From Ruminococcus sp. (lineage in GTDB: Bacteria; Bacillota; Clostridia; Oscillospirales; Ruminococcaceae), in contig JAFXVT010000049.1 in the NCBI GenBank assembly GCA_017534835.1, forward strand, positions 1 to 46,462: a stretch of 46,462 nucleotides of DNA. The letters are read 5' to 3'. Of the stretch, positions 14,725 to 22,862 are shown one piece after another (the stretch's first letter is position 1; every line of letters starts with the position of its first letter). Below the pieces are notes generated by a model that saw only the letters and a program-made list of their open reading frames with translations, did not search any database and was not told where the DNA came from. Both the position numbers and the translations under genes were made by a program.

Positions 14725-16062
14725 TTATCCTCCGAATCCGAACAGGTTCTTCACCATTGAACCGATAAAGAATCTGTAGTCGATAAAATCGTATATCCCC
14801 TGCCTCCACGCGCGCAGGAAGAGAGATATGAGCAGTATGTGATAGCAGAAATAGTAGCCTCTGACAGAGAGCCTTGACGGCTTCGCAACGACGTGGAGAT
14901 AGTCCCAGTGGGAAGGGTCGCGCGTGATAAGCCTGCCGCGGTATTCCTTTATGAGCTCGGTGTTCATCTCCGGCGTGAAAATGGACACGGCAACGTGCCG
15001 GAGGTCATTCTTTCTCACCCATTTCCAGATGTTTAGGAAATCGGCAGCTGTGTAGTCGAGGTCGACGATGAAGAGTCCCATTGCATATATCCCGAGAGAA
15101 TTGAGGATACGTACCGCCTCTGTATTCACTGAGTTGTCCGAGCGCTTCCCGTAGGCTTCAAGGTGACCGTCATCGGCAGCCTCTATCCCGACAAGGACGT
15201 AATACATACCTATATCGCGCAGCTTCCGCATAAGTCCGGGGTGAGCGGCGATGAAATCGGCTCTTCCGTAGCAGACGTAGCGCTTGCGGATATTCTTCTC
15301 CCGGACGAGCCTGATGAATTCCTCGAGCCGCTCCTCACCGAGCAGGAAATCGTCATCTGTGAAGTAGATGTTCTCGCAGTTTATCTGTGCTATCTCGTCA
15401 ACGACGTCAGCGATGTCACGCTGAGAATACACGCCGCAGTTCATTCTGTTCCTGATGCAGAAGCTGCACCTGTAGGGACAGCTGTATGCTGTACGGACCT
15501 GCGCTGCCGGAAGCAGCTCAAGATAGCGGTACCTGTCACTGTGCTCGTAGAAATAGGTGCGGTCGGGACGGATAAGCTTCCGTATATCGTGCGCGACAGC
15601 ACGGTTCATGACCCAGCGCCCGTCCCTTTTCCAGCAGAGCGAGCTGATATTCTCAGGCGAATCGCCGCGCAGCACATCTCTTATCGGATCGGTGTTAAAG
15701 CCTGTGAAAACGTAGTCGATATAGCCTGTGAAGAAGCGGCTGTAGCACCTCTGCGCGTGAAGTCCGCCTATCATCGTTACAGCTCCGGACTTCTTCGATA
15801 CAGCGGCATACTCCTTCATAAAATTCTCCTGACGGGTCCTGCCGCAGATGTAAACGACAGCAGGTCTGAGCTCCCGGAGCCTTTTCACAAACGGCACCTT
15901 CTCGACCTGTCCGTCCCAGATATAAGGCTGCCAGCCCTCCTGTACGAGCATCGCCCAGATATATTCGAGCTCAAGCGGCTCATTGTCGATTATGCCTGCG
16001 AAATTGTACTTTGTACGCGAGATCTCGGGGTGAACGAGAAGGACCTTTCTGTTTTCTTTCAT
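14725..16062 (-). CDS. B12-binding-type radical SAM enzyme
   Basis: 445 residues. Residues about 5-135 form a Rossmann-like cobalamin-binding-type domain (KVLLVHPE, then VVYICGRT and MIGGLHAQR), although the DxHxxG histidine motif is not visible. The radical SAM barrel carries the cluster motif C195-PYR-C199-SF-C202 and the GIEAADDG segment. The C-terminal 60 residues include an amphipathic or hydrophobic stretch (FCYHILLISLFLRAW), suggesting membrane contact. Cobalamin radical SAM enzymes methylate unactivated carbons or rearrange lipids; Fom3, which acts on cytidylyl-hydroxyethylphosphonate, belongs to this wide class. The ATG at 16062 is chosen because GGAGG lies 9 bases upstream, at the end of the acyl-CoA ligase gene; upstream in-frame codons only re-read that gene. 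Confidence 0.85.
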   Translation of the reverse strand: MKENRKVLLVHPEISRTKYNFAGIIDNEPLELEYIWAMLVQEGWQPYIWDGQVEKVPFVKRLRELRPAVVYICGRTRQENFMKEYAAVSKKSGAVTMIGGLHAQRCYSRFFTGYIDYVFTGFNTDPIRDVLRGDSPENISSLCWKRDGRWVMNRAVAHDIRKLIRPDRTYFYEHSDRYRYLELLPAAQVRTAYSCPYRCSFCIRNRMNCGVYSQRDIADVVDEIAQINCENIYFTDDDFLLGEERLEEFIRLVREKNIRKRYVCYGRADFIAAHPGLMRKLRDIGMYYVLVGIEAADDGHLEAYGKRSDNSVNTEAVRILNSLGIYAMGLFIVDLDYTAADFLNIWKWVRKNDLRHVAVSIFTPEMNTELIKEYRGRLITRDPSHWDYLHVVAKPSRLSVRGYYFCYHILLISLFLRAWRQGIYDFIDYRFFIGSMVKNLFGFGG

Positions 16063-16067
16063 ACAGC

Positions 16068-17696
16068 TCAGCCTCCATTCTTGAGTTCGTTGTACGCTAT
16101 CTTTCCGACGAGAGTTTTCGGCAGCGAATCGTAGAAGAGCATCTCCCTCGGAAGCGCATATCCGGCGATATTCTCCCTCAGCGCCGCCATCAGCTCCCCA
16201 CGGAGCTTCTCCTTGTCCGTGCCTTCCTTCGCGACTACGCACGCTCTCACCTTCTCGCCGCGAAGCTGGTCGGGAACTCCCACAACGGCGCACATAATGA
16301 CATCGCTGTGTGAGCTTATGACATCCTCGATGTTCTGCGGATAGATGTTGTAGCCGCTCGAAACTATCATACGCTTCAGGCGCTGGCGGAAGTAAACATA
16401 GCCGTTTTCGCCGATACAGCCGATGTCGCCCGTATGCAGCCAGATATAGCCGTCATCGCGCAGTTTCAGAGTAGCAGCAGTCTCATCGGGTTCCTTGTAA
16501 TAGCCCTTCATCACCGTCGGACCGCGGAGTATGATCTCACCCTCCTCACCGGCAGGGAGCTCATTTCCCTCACTGTCGATGACCTTGTAAAAGGTATCGG
16601 GATAAGGCAGACCTACGCTGAGAAGGTCGTCATAGCTCTCGGGCATAAGGCAGCTTCCGGTAACACATTCGGTGAGTCCGTAGCCCTCTCTCACCTTCAC
16701 ACGGCAGCCGTGCCCGGCAAGCATATCGTTGAGCTTTTTCTTCGTCGAAGGTGCGAGCGAATCTCCGCCCGAAACGATACATTTCAGGAAATCGAGCCTC
16801 TTTCCGTCGAAGCTCTTGTTGATTATCATTGCCTCGAATATCGCAGGGACTCCGGCGATGATATCCGGCTTATAGCGGAAGAGCAGCTTGTGGAAATCCG
16901 CCGCCGAGAATTTCGGCTGCAATACAGCCGTTCCGCCGAGCACCATCATCGTGTGTATGCATACACCGAGTCCGAAGCCGTGGAATACAGGCATTACCGA
17001 CAGCATTTTCATACCGGCTCTGAGACCGCCGCAGGCTTCGATGCTCTGCAATGCGAGCGCATTGAAGTTCAGATTCGTCAGCATTATGCCCTTCGGACGT
17101 CCTGTAGTGCCGCCGCTGTAGAGGATAGCGGCAGTCTCGTCCGCAGATGTGCGGCAGACCCCGGGAGCGATACCGTTCCCGGCAGAGATGAACGTTTTCC
17201 AGTCGCGGATACTGCTCTTCGGCGGCTTTTTTTTATTCGTGACGCTGTAGCCTATTTTTATGTGGATAGGCATACTGTCGCTTACACTTATCTTTACTGC
17301 GTCAAGTCCGCTGCACTTCGCCATTACGCGCTCTATCTTATCAGCGATGAGATCAACGGCGAATATCAGCCTGCTCCCGGTGAGCTCAACGAAGCGGACT
17401 ATCTCATTTTCCGCAGACATCGGGTGTATCATATTCGCAACGCCGCCTATCATATTCACCGCATAGAACAGATATACCGCCTCAGGCGTATTCGGCAGAC
17501 AGATGGATACTGCGTCGCCGCGCTTCACACCGGCAGCTGTCAGTGCTCCGGCACATTTCTTTATCTCGGAGATAAGTCCGCTGTAGCTGACGCTTTTTCC
17601 GAAGTAATCGAGTGCGCAGTATCCGGGATATTCCGCTGCCCTGCGCTCTATCAGCTCATATATGGTACAATCCGGATATTCTATGTGTCTTTTCAT
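16068..17696 (-). CDS. Acyl-CoA synthetase / fatty acid-AMP ligase
   Basis: 542 residues, a complete ANL-superfamily adenylating enzyme. Motifs: YSGGTTGRPKG (P-loop-like A3, about 190-200), YGLTE (A5), HTGDIG with downstream RLKRMIVSSGYNIYP (A7-A8), and the catalytic lysine in TLVGKIAYNE near residue 532. It activates a carboxylic acid, most likely a fatty acid, to acyl-AMP and then acyl-CoA. Start overlaps the stop of the acyltransferase gene by ATGA; 5 bases separate its stop from the radical SAM ATG. In this operon it can feed acyl groups to the PlsC-type protein or charge an unusual acid; chain length cannot be read from the sequence. Confidence 0.92.
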   Translation of the reverse strand: MKRHIEYPDCTIYELIERRAAEYPGYCALDYFGKSVSYSGLISEIKKCAGALTAAGVKRGDAVSICLPNTPEAVYLFYAVNMIGGVANMIHPMSAENEIVRFVELTGSRLIFAVDLIADKIERVMAKCSGLDAVKISVSDSMPIHIKIGYSVTNKKKPPKSSIRDWKTFISAGNGIAPGVCRTSADETAAILYSGGTTGRPKGIMLTNLNFNALALQSIEACGGLRAGMKMLSVMPVFHGFGLGVCIHTMMVLGGTAVLQPKFSAADFHKLLFRYKPDIIAGVPAIFEAMIINKSFDGKRLDFLKCIVSGGDSLAPSTKKKLNDMLAGHGCRVKVREGYGLTECVTGSCLMPESYDDLLSVGLPYPDTFYKVIDSEGNELPAGEEGEIILRGPTVMKGYYKEPDETAATLKLRDDGYIWLHTGDIGCIGENGYVYFRQRLKRMIVSSGYNIYPQNIEDVISSHSDVIMCAVVGVPDQLRGEKVRACVVAKEGTDKEKLRGELMAALRENIAGYALPREMLFYDSLPKTLVGKIAYNELKNGG

Positions 17697-18325
17697 TTTC
17701 TCTCCCAGCTTTCATATGTGGTAAAATGCTTCTGCCTGAGTTCTTCCTCGGACATCGCCTTTCTCAGCAGACAGGCGACAGCTCCGTAGAGTTTGCGGTT
17801 CGTCTTTTCGGGAGTATCCTCCGCCTTCATCGGCTTGCCGAAAATGACTCTCAGCCTGTGCTTCGGGAACAGCGAATAATCCCCGGCGATAGCATATGGA
17901 ACTATCACTGCTCCGGTGCGCTCAGCCATCACTGACGCTCCGAACTTGAACGGAAGCAGCAGCTCATCTGTGTAATTCCGCTTTGCCTCGGGCGAAACAT
18001 TCACGAGCTCGCCGTTACCGAGAGCCTCCACAGCCGCTTCAAGTGCGGCAGGGTTATGCTTTGCGCGGAGGTCGACCGGTATAGTCCCGGCAGCTCTGAA
18101 AAGGAAGCCAAAACGCGAATCGTGGAGGTCCTTCTTTGCGAGAGTCCTCACGACGCGCCGCGTTGAAATGTCGATAAGGAGCGGATCGAAGGCGTGCTTA
18201 TGATTGCCTGCAATAACAGCAGGACCGTCCTCGGGAATGTTTTCCCTTCCTATTATCACCGGTCTGTACAGCACCCGGAATACAGGAGCAAGTATGAGCT
18301 TTGCCGCCTTGTATGCATTGTACAT
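17693..18325 (-). CDS. plsC: 1-acyl-sn-glycerol-3-phosphate acyltransferase (PlsC-type)
   Basis: 210 residues. The LPLAT signature HX4D is at H42-D47 (NHKHAFDP). The second block reads VSPEAKRN instead of the usual FPEGTRS, keeping the Glu and one basic residue, which may mean a different acceptor. A last block, VPYAIAGDY, resembles the VPV motif. It should place an acyl chain on a lysophospholipid or glycerol phosphate at the inner membrane face. First gene of the leftward operon, 40 bases from a perfect consensus promoter. Start at 18325 chosen for AGGAG eight bases upstream and the amphipathic MYNAYKAAKLIL opening; the upstream in-frame start has no ribosome site. A second, housekeeping plsC probably exists elsewhere in the genome. 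Confidence 0.88.
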   Translation of the reverse strand: MYNAYKAAKLILAPVFRVLYRPVIIGRENIPEDGPAVIAGNHKHAFDPLLIDISTRRVVRTLAKKDLHDSRFGFLFRAAGTIPVDLRAKHNPAALEAAVEALGNGELVNVSPEAKRNYTDELLLPFKFGASVMAERTGAVIVPYAIAGDYSLFPKHRLRVIFGKPMKAEDTPEKTNRKLYGAVACLLRKAMSEEELRQKHFTTYESWERK

Positions 18326-18364
18326 TTCCGCCACTCCTCTCCGATTTTTACACACACATCATTC

Positions 18365-18393
18365 ATTATAGTATTCCGACACTGTTTTGTCAA
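18365..18393 (-). promoter_or_regulatory. Perfect sigma-A promoter of the lipid operon
   Basis: Minus-strand TTGACA, 17 bases, TATAAT. The match is exact, so without a repressor the five-gene operon should be strongly expressed. Confidence 0.88.
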
Positions 18394-18434
18394 CAGCGCG
18401 GCTTCCCCTCTGCTTATATCATACTGCACTCAGG

Positions 18435-18458
18435 ACATTTTTGGCAGATGAAAAATGT
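18435..18458. promoter_or_regulatory. Inverted repeat between the divergent operons, possible operator
   Basis: ACATTTTT, 8 bases, AAAAATGT: a perfect 8-base inverted repeat midway between the two promoters (18365-18393 and 18501-18529). It has the size of a dimeric repressor site and could control both operons, but no regulator gene is adjacent. Confidence 0.35.
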
Positions 18459-18500
18459 AATTTCAGGAGTGACATTCGTAACATATCAGTCTGTTTGAGA

Positions 18501-18529
18501 TTGATTTGTACAGCACAGTGTGCTATAAT
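18501..18529 (+). promoter_or_regulatory. Sigma-A promoter of the phosphonate operon
   Basis: TTGATT, 17 bases, TATAAT, 32 bases before the pepM ATG; GGAGG precedes the ATG by 8 bases. Confidence 0.82.
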
Positions 18530-18561
18530 GGTATCACGATACAAAGACTGGAGGTACAACA

Positions 18562-20577
18562 ATGCAAGCACTGATCCTCGCTTCGGGAATGGGCACAAGA
18601 ATGGGTGCCCTGACCGCAGACAGACCCAAATGTATGACGCCTCTGCCGGACGGTGAGACCATATTGAGCCGTCAGCTCCGCCAGCTCATAAGCGCCGGTA
18701 TACAGCGGATAGTGATAACTACCGGAGCATTCGCAGATGTGCTCACCGGATATGTGAGCTCTCTTTCGCTGAGCGCCGAGATAGTATTCGTACACAATCC
18801 GGAATTTGCTTCCACCAATTATATATACTCGATGCACCTTGCCGGAAGCTCGCTCTCCGGCGATATGCTCCTTATCCACGGCGACCTCGTTTTCGAGGAT
18901 ACGGTACTGGATATGATAGCCGGCAGCCGCGAAAGTGCCATGGCAGTCAGCACTACTCTTCCGCTGCCGGAAAAGGACTTCAAGGCTGTCATCGAAGAGG
19001 ACAGGATAACGGCTGTAGGTATTGGTTTCACCGAGAATGCCGCAGCTGCTCAGCCGCTTTACAAGCTGCTCGACTCCGACAGAAGGATATGGTTCGCGAA
19101 AATAGCCGAATATTGCAGCAGCGGCGATGAAGCCAAACGGAAATGCTACGCCGAGAACGCCTTCAATGAGGTCTCGGAGAGCTGCTGCATACGTCCCGTC
19201 GACTTCACAGGTCTGCTCTGCTCCGAGATAGACGACCCGAGCGACCTTGAAGCAGTTTCGGCTGAGCTGGAAAAGCTCAGAAGCAGAAGCGTTTATATGT
19301 GCTTCTCATCTGATTTCATACACAGCGGACATATCAGAATGATACGCAGAGCTGCCAAGCTCGGCAGGCTCACAGTCGGCATAATGACTGATGAAGCCGT
19401 CACAGCCTACAAGCATTTTCCGCTCGTCCCATACGATGAGAGAGCACAGCTTTTCGGCAATATAAACGGAGTTGCCGAGGTCACTGCACAGGAAACGCTC
19501 AGCTACAGAAAGATACTTTCAACGCTCCGTCCCGATATAGTCGTCCACGGAAGCGACTGGAGAAACGGCTTTCAGCAGCCGGTCCGCAGCGAGGTCATAT
19601 CTGTGCTGAGCAGTTACGGCGGAAAGCTCGTGGAATTCCCCTTCTCCGACGACAAAATCACGTCCGCTGCCGAGATGGAAATGAGAGCCGAGCTCGCTCT
19701 TCCCGACCATCGCCGCGGCATTCTCAGAAAGCTCCTCGCAGTGAAGCGTCCGGTCACGGCGATAGAGGCTCACAGCGGACTCACCGGACTTATCGCCGAA
19801 AACTCGCGTGTATACGAGAACGGGAGCGTCCGGCAGTTCGATGCGATGTGGATCTCGTCGCTGTGCGATTCGACCTCACGCGGCAAGCCGGACATCGAGC
19901 TTGTCGATCTGACAGCGAGGATGAGGACAGTGAACGAGATAATGGAGGTCACAACAAAGCCTGTCATATTCGACGGCGACACAGGCGGACTCACCGAGCA
20001 CTTCGTCTACACCGTCCGCACCCTTGAACGCACAGGTGTTTCAATGGTCATTATCGAGGACAAGACCGGACTGAAAAAGAATTCGCTCTTCGGCACGGAG
20101 GTCGCTCAGACTCAGGCTGATACAGATGAATTCTGCCGCAAGATAACTGCCGGAAAAAACGCGCTCAAGACCGATGAGCTTATGATATGTGCGCGCATCG
20201 AAAGTCTCATACTCGGAAAGGGATCCGATGATGCGCTTGCACGGGCGCACGCATACGTTGCTGCCGGAGCAGATGCGATAATGATACACAGCAGGAGCAG
20301 CTCGCCAGATGAGGTGCTCGTATTTGCAAGGAGCTTCCGCGAGACAAACAGCTATACTCCGCTTGTCTGCGTCCCGACGAGCTATTGCTCCGCGACTGAG
20401 GAGGAGCTCAGCAGCGCCGGTATCAACATCGTGATATACGCCAATCAACTCACACGCTCTGCTTTTCCTGCGATGCAGAAAGCAGCAGACTCGATTCTCC
20501 GCACACACTCAGCCGCGGAATGCGACAGTATGTGTATGCCGTTCAAGGAGATAATAAGACTTATACCGGAGGAATGA
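18562..20577 (+). CDS. pepM: Three-module PntC/LicC-type nucleotidyltransferase - cytidylyltransferase - phosphoenolpyruvate mutase
   Basis: 671 residues. Residues 1 to about 235 are a sugar-nucleotidyltransferase-like domain of the LicC/PntC type: GMGTR at 9-13, RPK at 21-23, STNYIYSM, and HGDLVF with the metal Asp. Residues about 245-375 are an HxGH-class cytidylyltransferase: HSGH at 254-257 and HGSDWRNG, like the N-terminal half of Fom1. Residues about 385-671 are PEP mutase with the diagnostic EDKTGLKKNS at 499-508 (EDKxGxKxNS). The mutase isomerises PEP to phosphonopyruvate, forming the C-P bond. The other domains should activate a phosphonate or related phosphate with CTP. Both nucleotidyltransferase motif sets look intact. 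Two-domain PepM fusions are known; carrying both kinds of transferase in one chain is unusual to my knowledge. First gene of a tight three-gene operon. Confidence 0.93.
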   Translation: MQALILASGMGTRMGALTADRPKCMTPLPDGETILSRQLRQLISAGIQRIVITTGAFADVLTGYVSSLSLSAEIVFVHNPEFASTNYIYSMHLAGSSLSGDMLLIHGDLVFEDTVLDMIAGSRESAMAVSTTLPLPEKDFKAVIEEDRITAVGIGFTENAAAAQPLYKLLDSDRRIWFAKIAEYCSSGDEAKRKCYAENAFNEVSESCCIRPVDFTGLLCSEIDDPSDLEAVSAELEKLRSRSVYMCFSSDFIHSGHIRMIRRAAKLGRLTVGIMTDEAVTAYKHFPLVPYDERAQLFGNINGVAEVTAQETLSYRKILSTLRPDIVVHGSDWRNGFQQPVRSEVISVLSSYGGKLVEFPFSDDKITSAAEMEMRAELALPDHRRGILRKLLAVKRPVTAIEAHSGLTGLIAENSRVYENGSVRQFDAMWISSLCDSTSRGKPDIELVDLTARMRTVNEIMEVTTKPVIFDGDTGGLTEHFVYTVRTLERTGVSMVIIEDKTGLKKNSLFGTEVAQTQADTDEFCRKITAGKNALKTDELMICARIESLILGKGSDDALARAHAYVAAGADAIMIHSRSSSPDEVLVFARSFRETNSYTPLVCVPTSYCSATEEELSSAGINIVIYANQLTRSAFPAMQKAADSILRTHSAAECDSMCMPFKEIIRLIPEE

Positions 20578-20580
20578 AAT

Positions 20581-21702
20581 ATGTCAGAACAGATAATCCT
20601 TCGCGGAAACGAGAGCTACAGCGAGCTGAGGAGGCTCCTCTCAGCACCGGGAGCAAAAAAGCTCTTCCTCGTCTGCGGAGGTTCACTGAAAAACACACCA
20701 ACAGGAAGATTTTTTTCCGCGGTCGAGGCTGAGGATAATGCCGCTATCGTAAGATTCAGCGGATTTTCGCCGAATCCGGACTATGATGAGATAGTCAGCG
20801 GAGTTCGTCTCTTCCGTGAGAGCGGCTGCGGCATCATCTGCGGCGCAGGCGGCGGAAGTGCCATCGACACGGCAAAATGCATAAAGCTCTTCGCGGATAT
20901 GCCCGATGACCGCGATTACGTTCTTCAGGAGGCTGTCCCGAACGGTATCCCGCTCATAGCGATACCGACTACAGCCGGCTCGGGAAGCGAAGCTACACAC
21001 TTTGCAGTCATTTACTACAACGGAAAAAAATTCTCGATAACGGATAACAGCTGCCTTCCGCAGACCGTCCTTCTCGACCCGGAGAATCTCGCGACGCTGC
21101 CCGATAAACACAGAAGAGCGGCAATGCTCGATGCGCTCTCTCACGCGATAGAATCTATGTGGTCGGTGAGGTCGACTGACGAGAGCCGCGAGCTCTCGCG
21201 CTGTGCCATAAAAACAGTCATCAGGGCAATGGACGGCTATGTCAGCGGAGACAACAGCTGCGCGGAGGATATGATGGATGCTGCCTTCACAGCCGGACGT
21301 GCAATAAATATCACCGCGACGACTGCCGGTCACGCGATGAGCTATATGCTGACAAAAATGTACGGACTTCCACACGGTCACGCAGTCTCGCTCTGTCTGC
21401 CGGAGGTGTGGCGCTTTATCGCCGAAAACGCAGACAAATGCTCCGACAGCCGCGGCTGCTCTCATTTGCAGAAGATACTCGGTGAGCTGCCGGAGCTCCT
21501 CGGCTGTGAGGATACCGGCTCTGCTGTCGCTTTTATAAAGGAGCTGCCCGAAAAGCTCGGACTTGCTGCTCCTGCCGATATAAAGCCGGGGGACATCGAC
21601 GCACTTGCGGCTTCCGTGAATCCGGAAAGGCTCAGAAATACGCCTGTTGTGCCCGATACGGAAGCAATTCGTGAAATGTATCTGAATATACTCGGGAGGT
21701 AA
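20581..21702 (+). CDS. Iron-containing alcohol dehydrogenase, probable phosphonoacetaldehyde reductase
   Basis: 373 residues, a full group III (iron) alcohol dehydrogenase. The dinucleotide-binding GGGSAIDTAK is at 90-99, followed by PTTAGSGSEAT; the metal ligands lie in DALSHAIE and in the two His of GHAMSYMLTKMYGLPHGHA. In phosphonate clusters this family (FomC, PhpC) reduces phosphonoacetaldehyde to 2-hydroxyethylphosphonate with NAD(P)H. Its place between PEP mutase and phosphonopyruvate decarboxylase, with 3- and 4-base gaps, makes that role very likely here; no aminotransferase for 2-aminoethylphosphonate is in the window. GGAGG before the ATG. Confidence 0.9.
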   Translation: MSEQIILRGNESYSELRRLLSAPGAKKLFLVCGGSLKNTPTGRFFSAVEAEDNAAIVRFSGFSPNPDYDEIVSGVRLFRESGCGIICGAGGGSAIDTAKCIKLFADMPDDRDYVLQEAVPNGIPLIAIPTTAGSGSEATHFAVIYYNGKKFSITDNSCLPQTVLLDPENLATLPDKHRRAAMLDALSHAIESMWSVRSTDESRELSRCAIKTVIRAMDGYVSGDNSCAEDMMDAAFTAGRAINITATTAGHAMSYMLTKMYGLPHGHAVSLCLPEVWRFIAENADKCSDSRGCSHLQKILGELPELLGCEDTGSAVAFIKELPEKLGLAAPADIKPGDIDALAASVNPERLRNTPVVPDTEAIREMYLNILGR

Positions 21703-21706
21703 TAAA

Positions 21707-22822
21707 ATGCTTGCTGAAAGATTCATCGACATCATCGGTGCCGGCTTCTACACCGGAGTCCCCGACAGCGCTCTGCGAGGTCTGTGCGACTGTCTTTATG
21801 ACCGCTTCGGCATCGACGGAGCAGCCCATATCATCGGCGCAAACGAGGGAAACTGTGCTGCCATTGCCGCCGGCTATCATCTTGCAACGGGCAGGCTCCC
21901 GGTCGTGTATATGCAGAATTCCGGCGAGGGAAATATCATTAATCCGGCTGCGAGCCTGCTCAGCAGGGACGTCTACGGCATACCCGTGCTGTTTGTCATC
22001 GGCTGGCGCGGCGAGCCCGGTTTCCGCGACGAGCCTCAGCACGCATTTCAGGGAAAGGTCACGCTCAGTCTGCTCGATACTATGGAGATACCGTACAAGG
22101 TCATAAGCGAGGATACGACCGAGGACGAGCTCAGCAGCACAATTGACGGATTCCGCAGCATTTTCGCTCAGGGCGGACAGGCAGCGCTCGTTGTCCGCAG
22201 CGGAGCCCTGAAATACAGCCGCAGGGTGACATACAAAAATTCGTATACCCTCACGCGCGAGGAAGCGATAAGACGCATTATCAGCGTCACAGCCAGTGAC
22301 CCCGTCATTGCGACTACCGGCAAGGCAGGGCGCGAGCTTTATGAGCTCCGCGAGGCTCTCGGGCAGGGACACAGCCGCGATTTTCTTACTGTCGGCTCAA
22401 TGGGTCACTGCTCGTCGATAGCGCTCGGTATCGCGATGAATTCAACGAAAAAGGTGTGGTGCATCGACGGCGACGGAGCTGCGCTGATGCATATGGGAGC
22501 GATGTCTGTCATCGGTGCGAAGGCTCCCGAAAACCTCGTTCATATCGTCATAAACAATGAGGCTCACGAATCTGTCGGAGGTATGCCGACCTCCGCGAAA
22601 TGTACCGGTCTTCCGGCTGTTGCTGAAGCGTGCGGCTACAGGAATGTCTGCACGGTAAAAACAGCTGATGAGCTCGACAGTGCTCTCGCAAAAGCCGTGG
22701 ACAGCAGCGTGCTCACATTCATAGAAGTAAAGGCTGCGATAGGTGCAAGAGCTGACCTCGGACGTCCGGCGTCAACGCCTGAGCAGAACAAAACAGCCTT
22801 CACCGGACACCTCAGAAAATGA
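21707..22822 (+). CDS. ppd: Phosphonopyruvate decarboxylase (thiamine diphosphate-dependent)
   Basis: 371 residues, the usual length for the single-chain enzyme. The N-terminal half has the TPP pyrimidine-side Glu (GANEGNCAAIAAGYHLATG) and NSGEGN; the C-terminal half has the TPP/Mg site GDGAALMHMGAMS...INN. It decarboxylates phosphonopyruvate to phosphonoacetaldehyde, the irreversible step that pulls the unfavourable PEP mutase reaction forward. Last gene of the operon with pepM and the alcohol dehydrogenase, GGAGG before the ATG, and a strong terminator 4 bases past the stop. Confidence 0.95.
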   Translation: MLAERFIDIIGAGFYTGVPDSALRGLCDCLYDRFGIDGAAHIIGANEGNCAAIAAGYHLATGRLPVVYMQNSGEGNIINPAASLLSRDVYGIPVLFVIGWRGEPGFRDEPQHAFQGKVTLSLLDTMEIPYKVISEDTTEDELSSTIDGFRSIFAQGGQAALVVRSGALKYSRRVTYKNSYTLTREEAIRRIISVTASDPVIATTGKAGRELYELREALGQGHSRDFLTVGSMGHCSSIALGIAMNSTKKVWCIDGDGAALMHMGAMSVIGAKAPENLVHIVINNEAHESVGGMPTSAKCTGLPAVAEACGYRNVCTVKTADELDSALAKAVDSSVLTFIEVKAAIGARADLGRPASTPEQNKTAFTGHLRK

Positions 22823-22825
22823 AAT

Positions 22826-22862
22826 GATCCCACGTAAGGAACCGACCTTACGTGGGATCTTT
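22826..22862 (+). terminator. Terminator of the phosphonate operon
   Basis: Perfect 14-bp stem GATCCCACGTAAGG / CCTTACGTGGGATC with a 6-base loop, then TTTCT. The AraC gene converges on it from the other side. Confidence 0.88.

Noticed and set aside
16434-17789. 451-codon frame opposite the acyl-CoA ligase
   Set aside because: Shadow of a gene with complete ANL motifs on the other strand; composition is low in normal protein features and no ribosome site is present.
20683-21735. 350-codon frame opposite the alcohol dehydrogenase
   Set aside because: Cys/Arg/His-rich shadow of a well-supported gene.
13429-22822. Complete fosfomycin gene cluster
   Set aside because: Fom1-, Fom2- and FomC-like functions are present, but there is no epoxidase (Fom4/HppE) or fosfomycin resistance kinase in the window, and the companion genes are lipid enzymes.
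18562-22822. 2-aminoethylphosphonate pathway
   Set aside because: No phosphonoacetaldehyde aminotransferase gene is present; an alcohol dehydrogenase occupies its place, which points to 2-hydroxyethylphosphonate.
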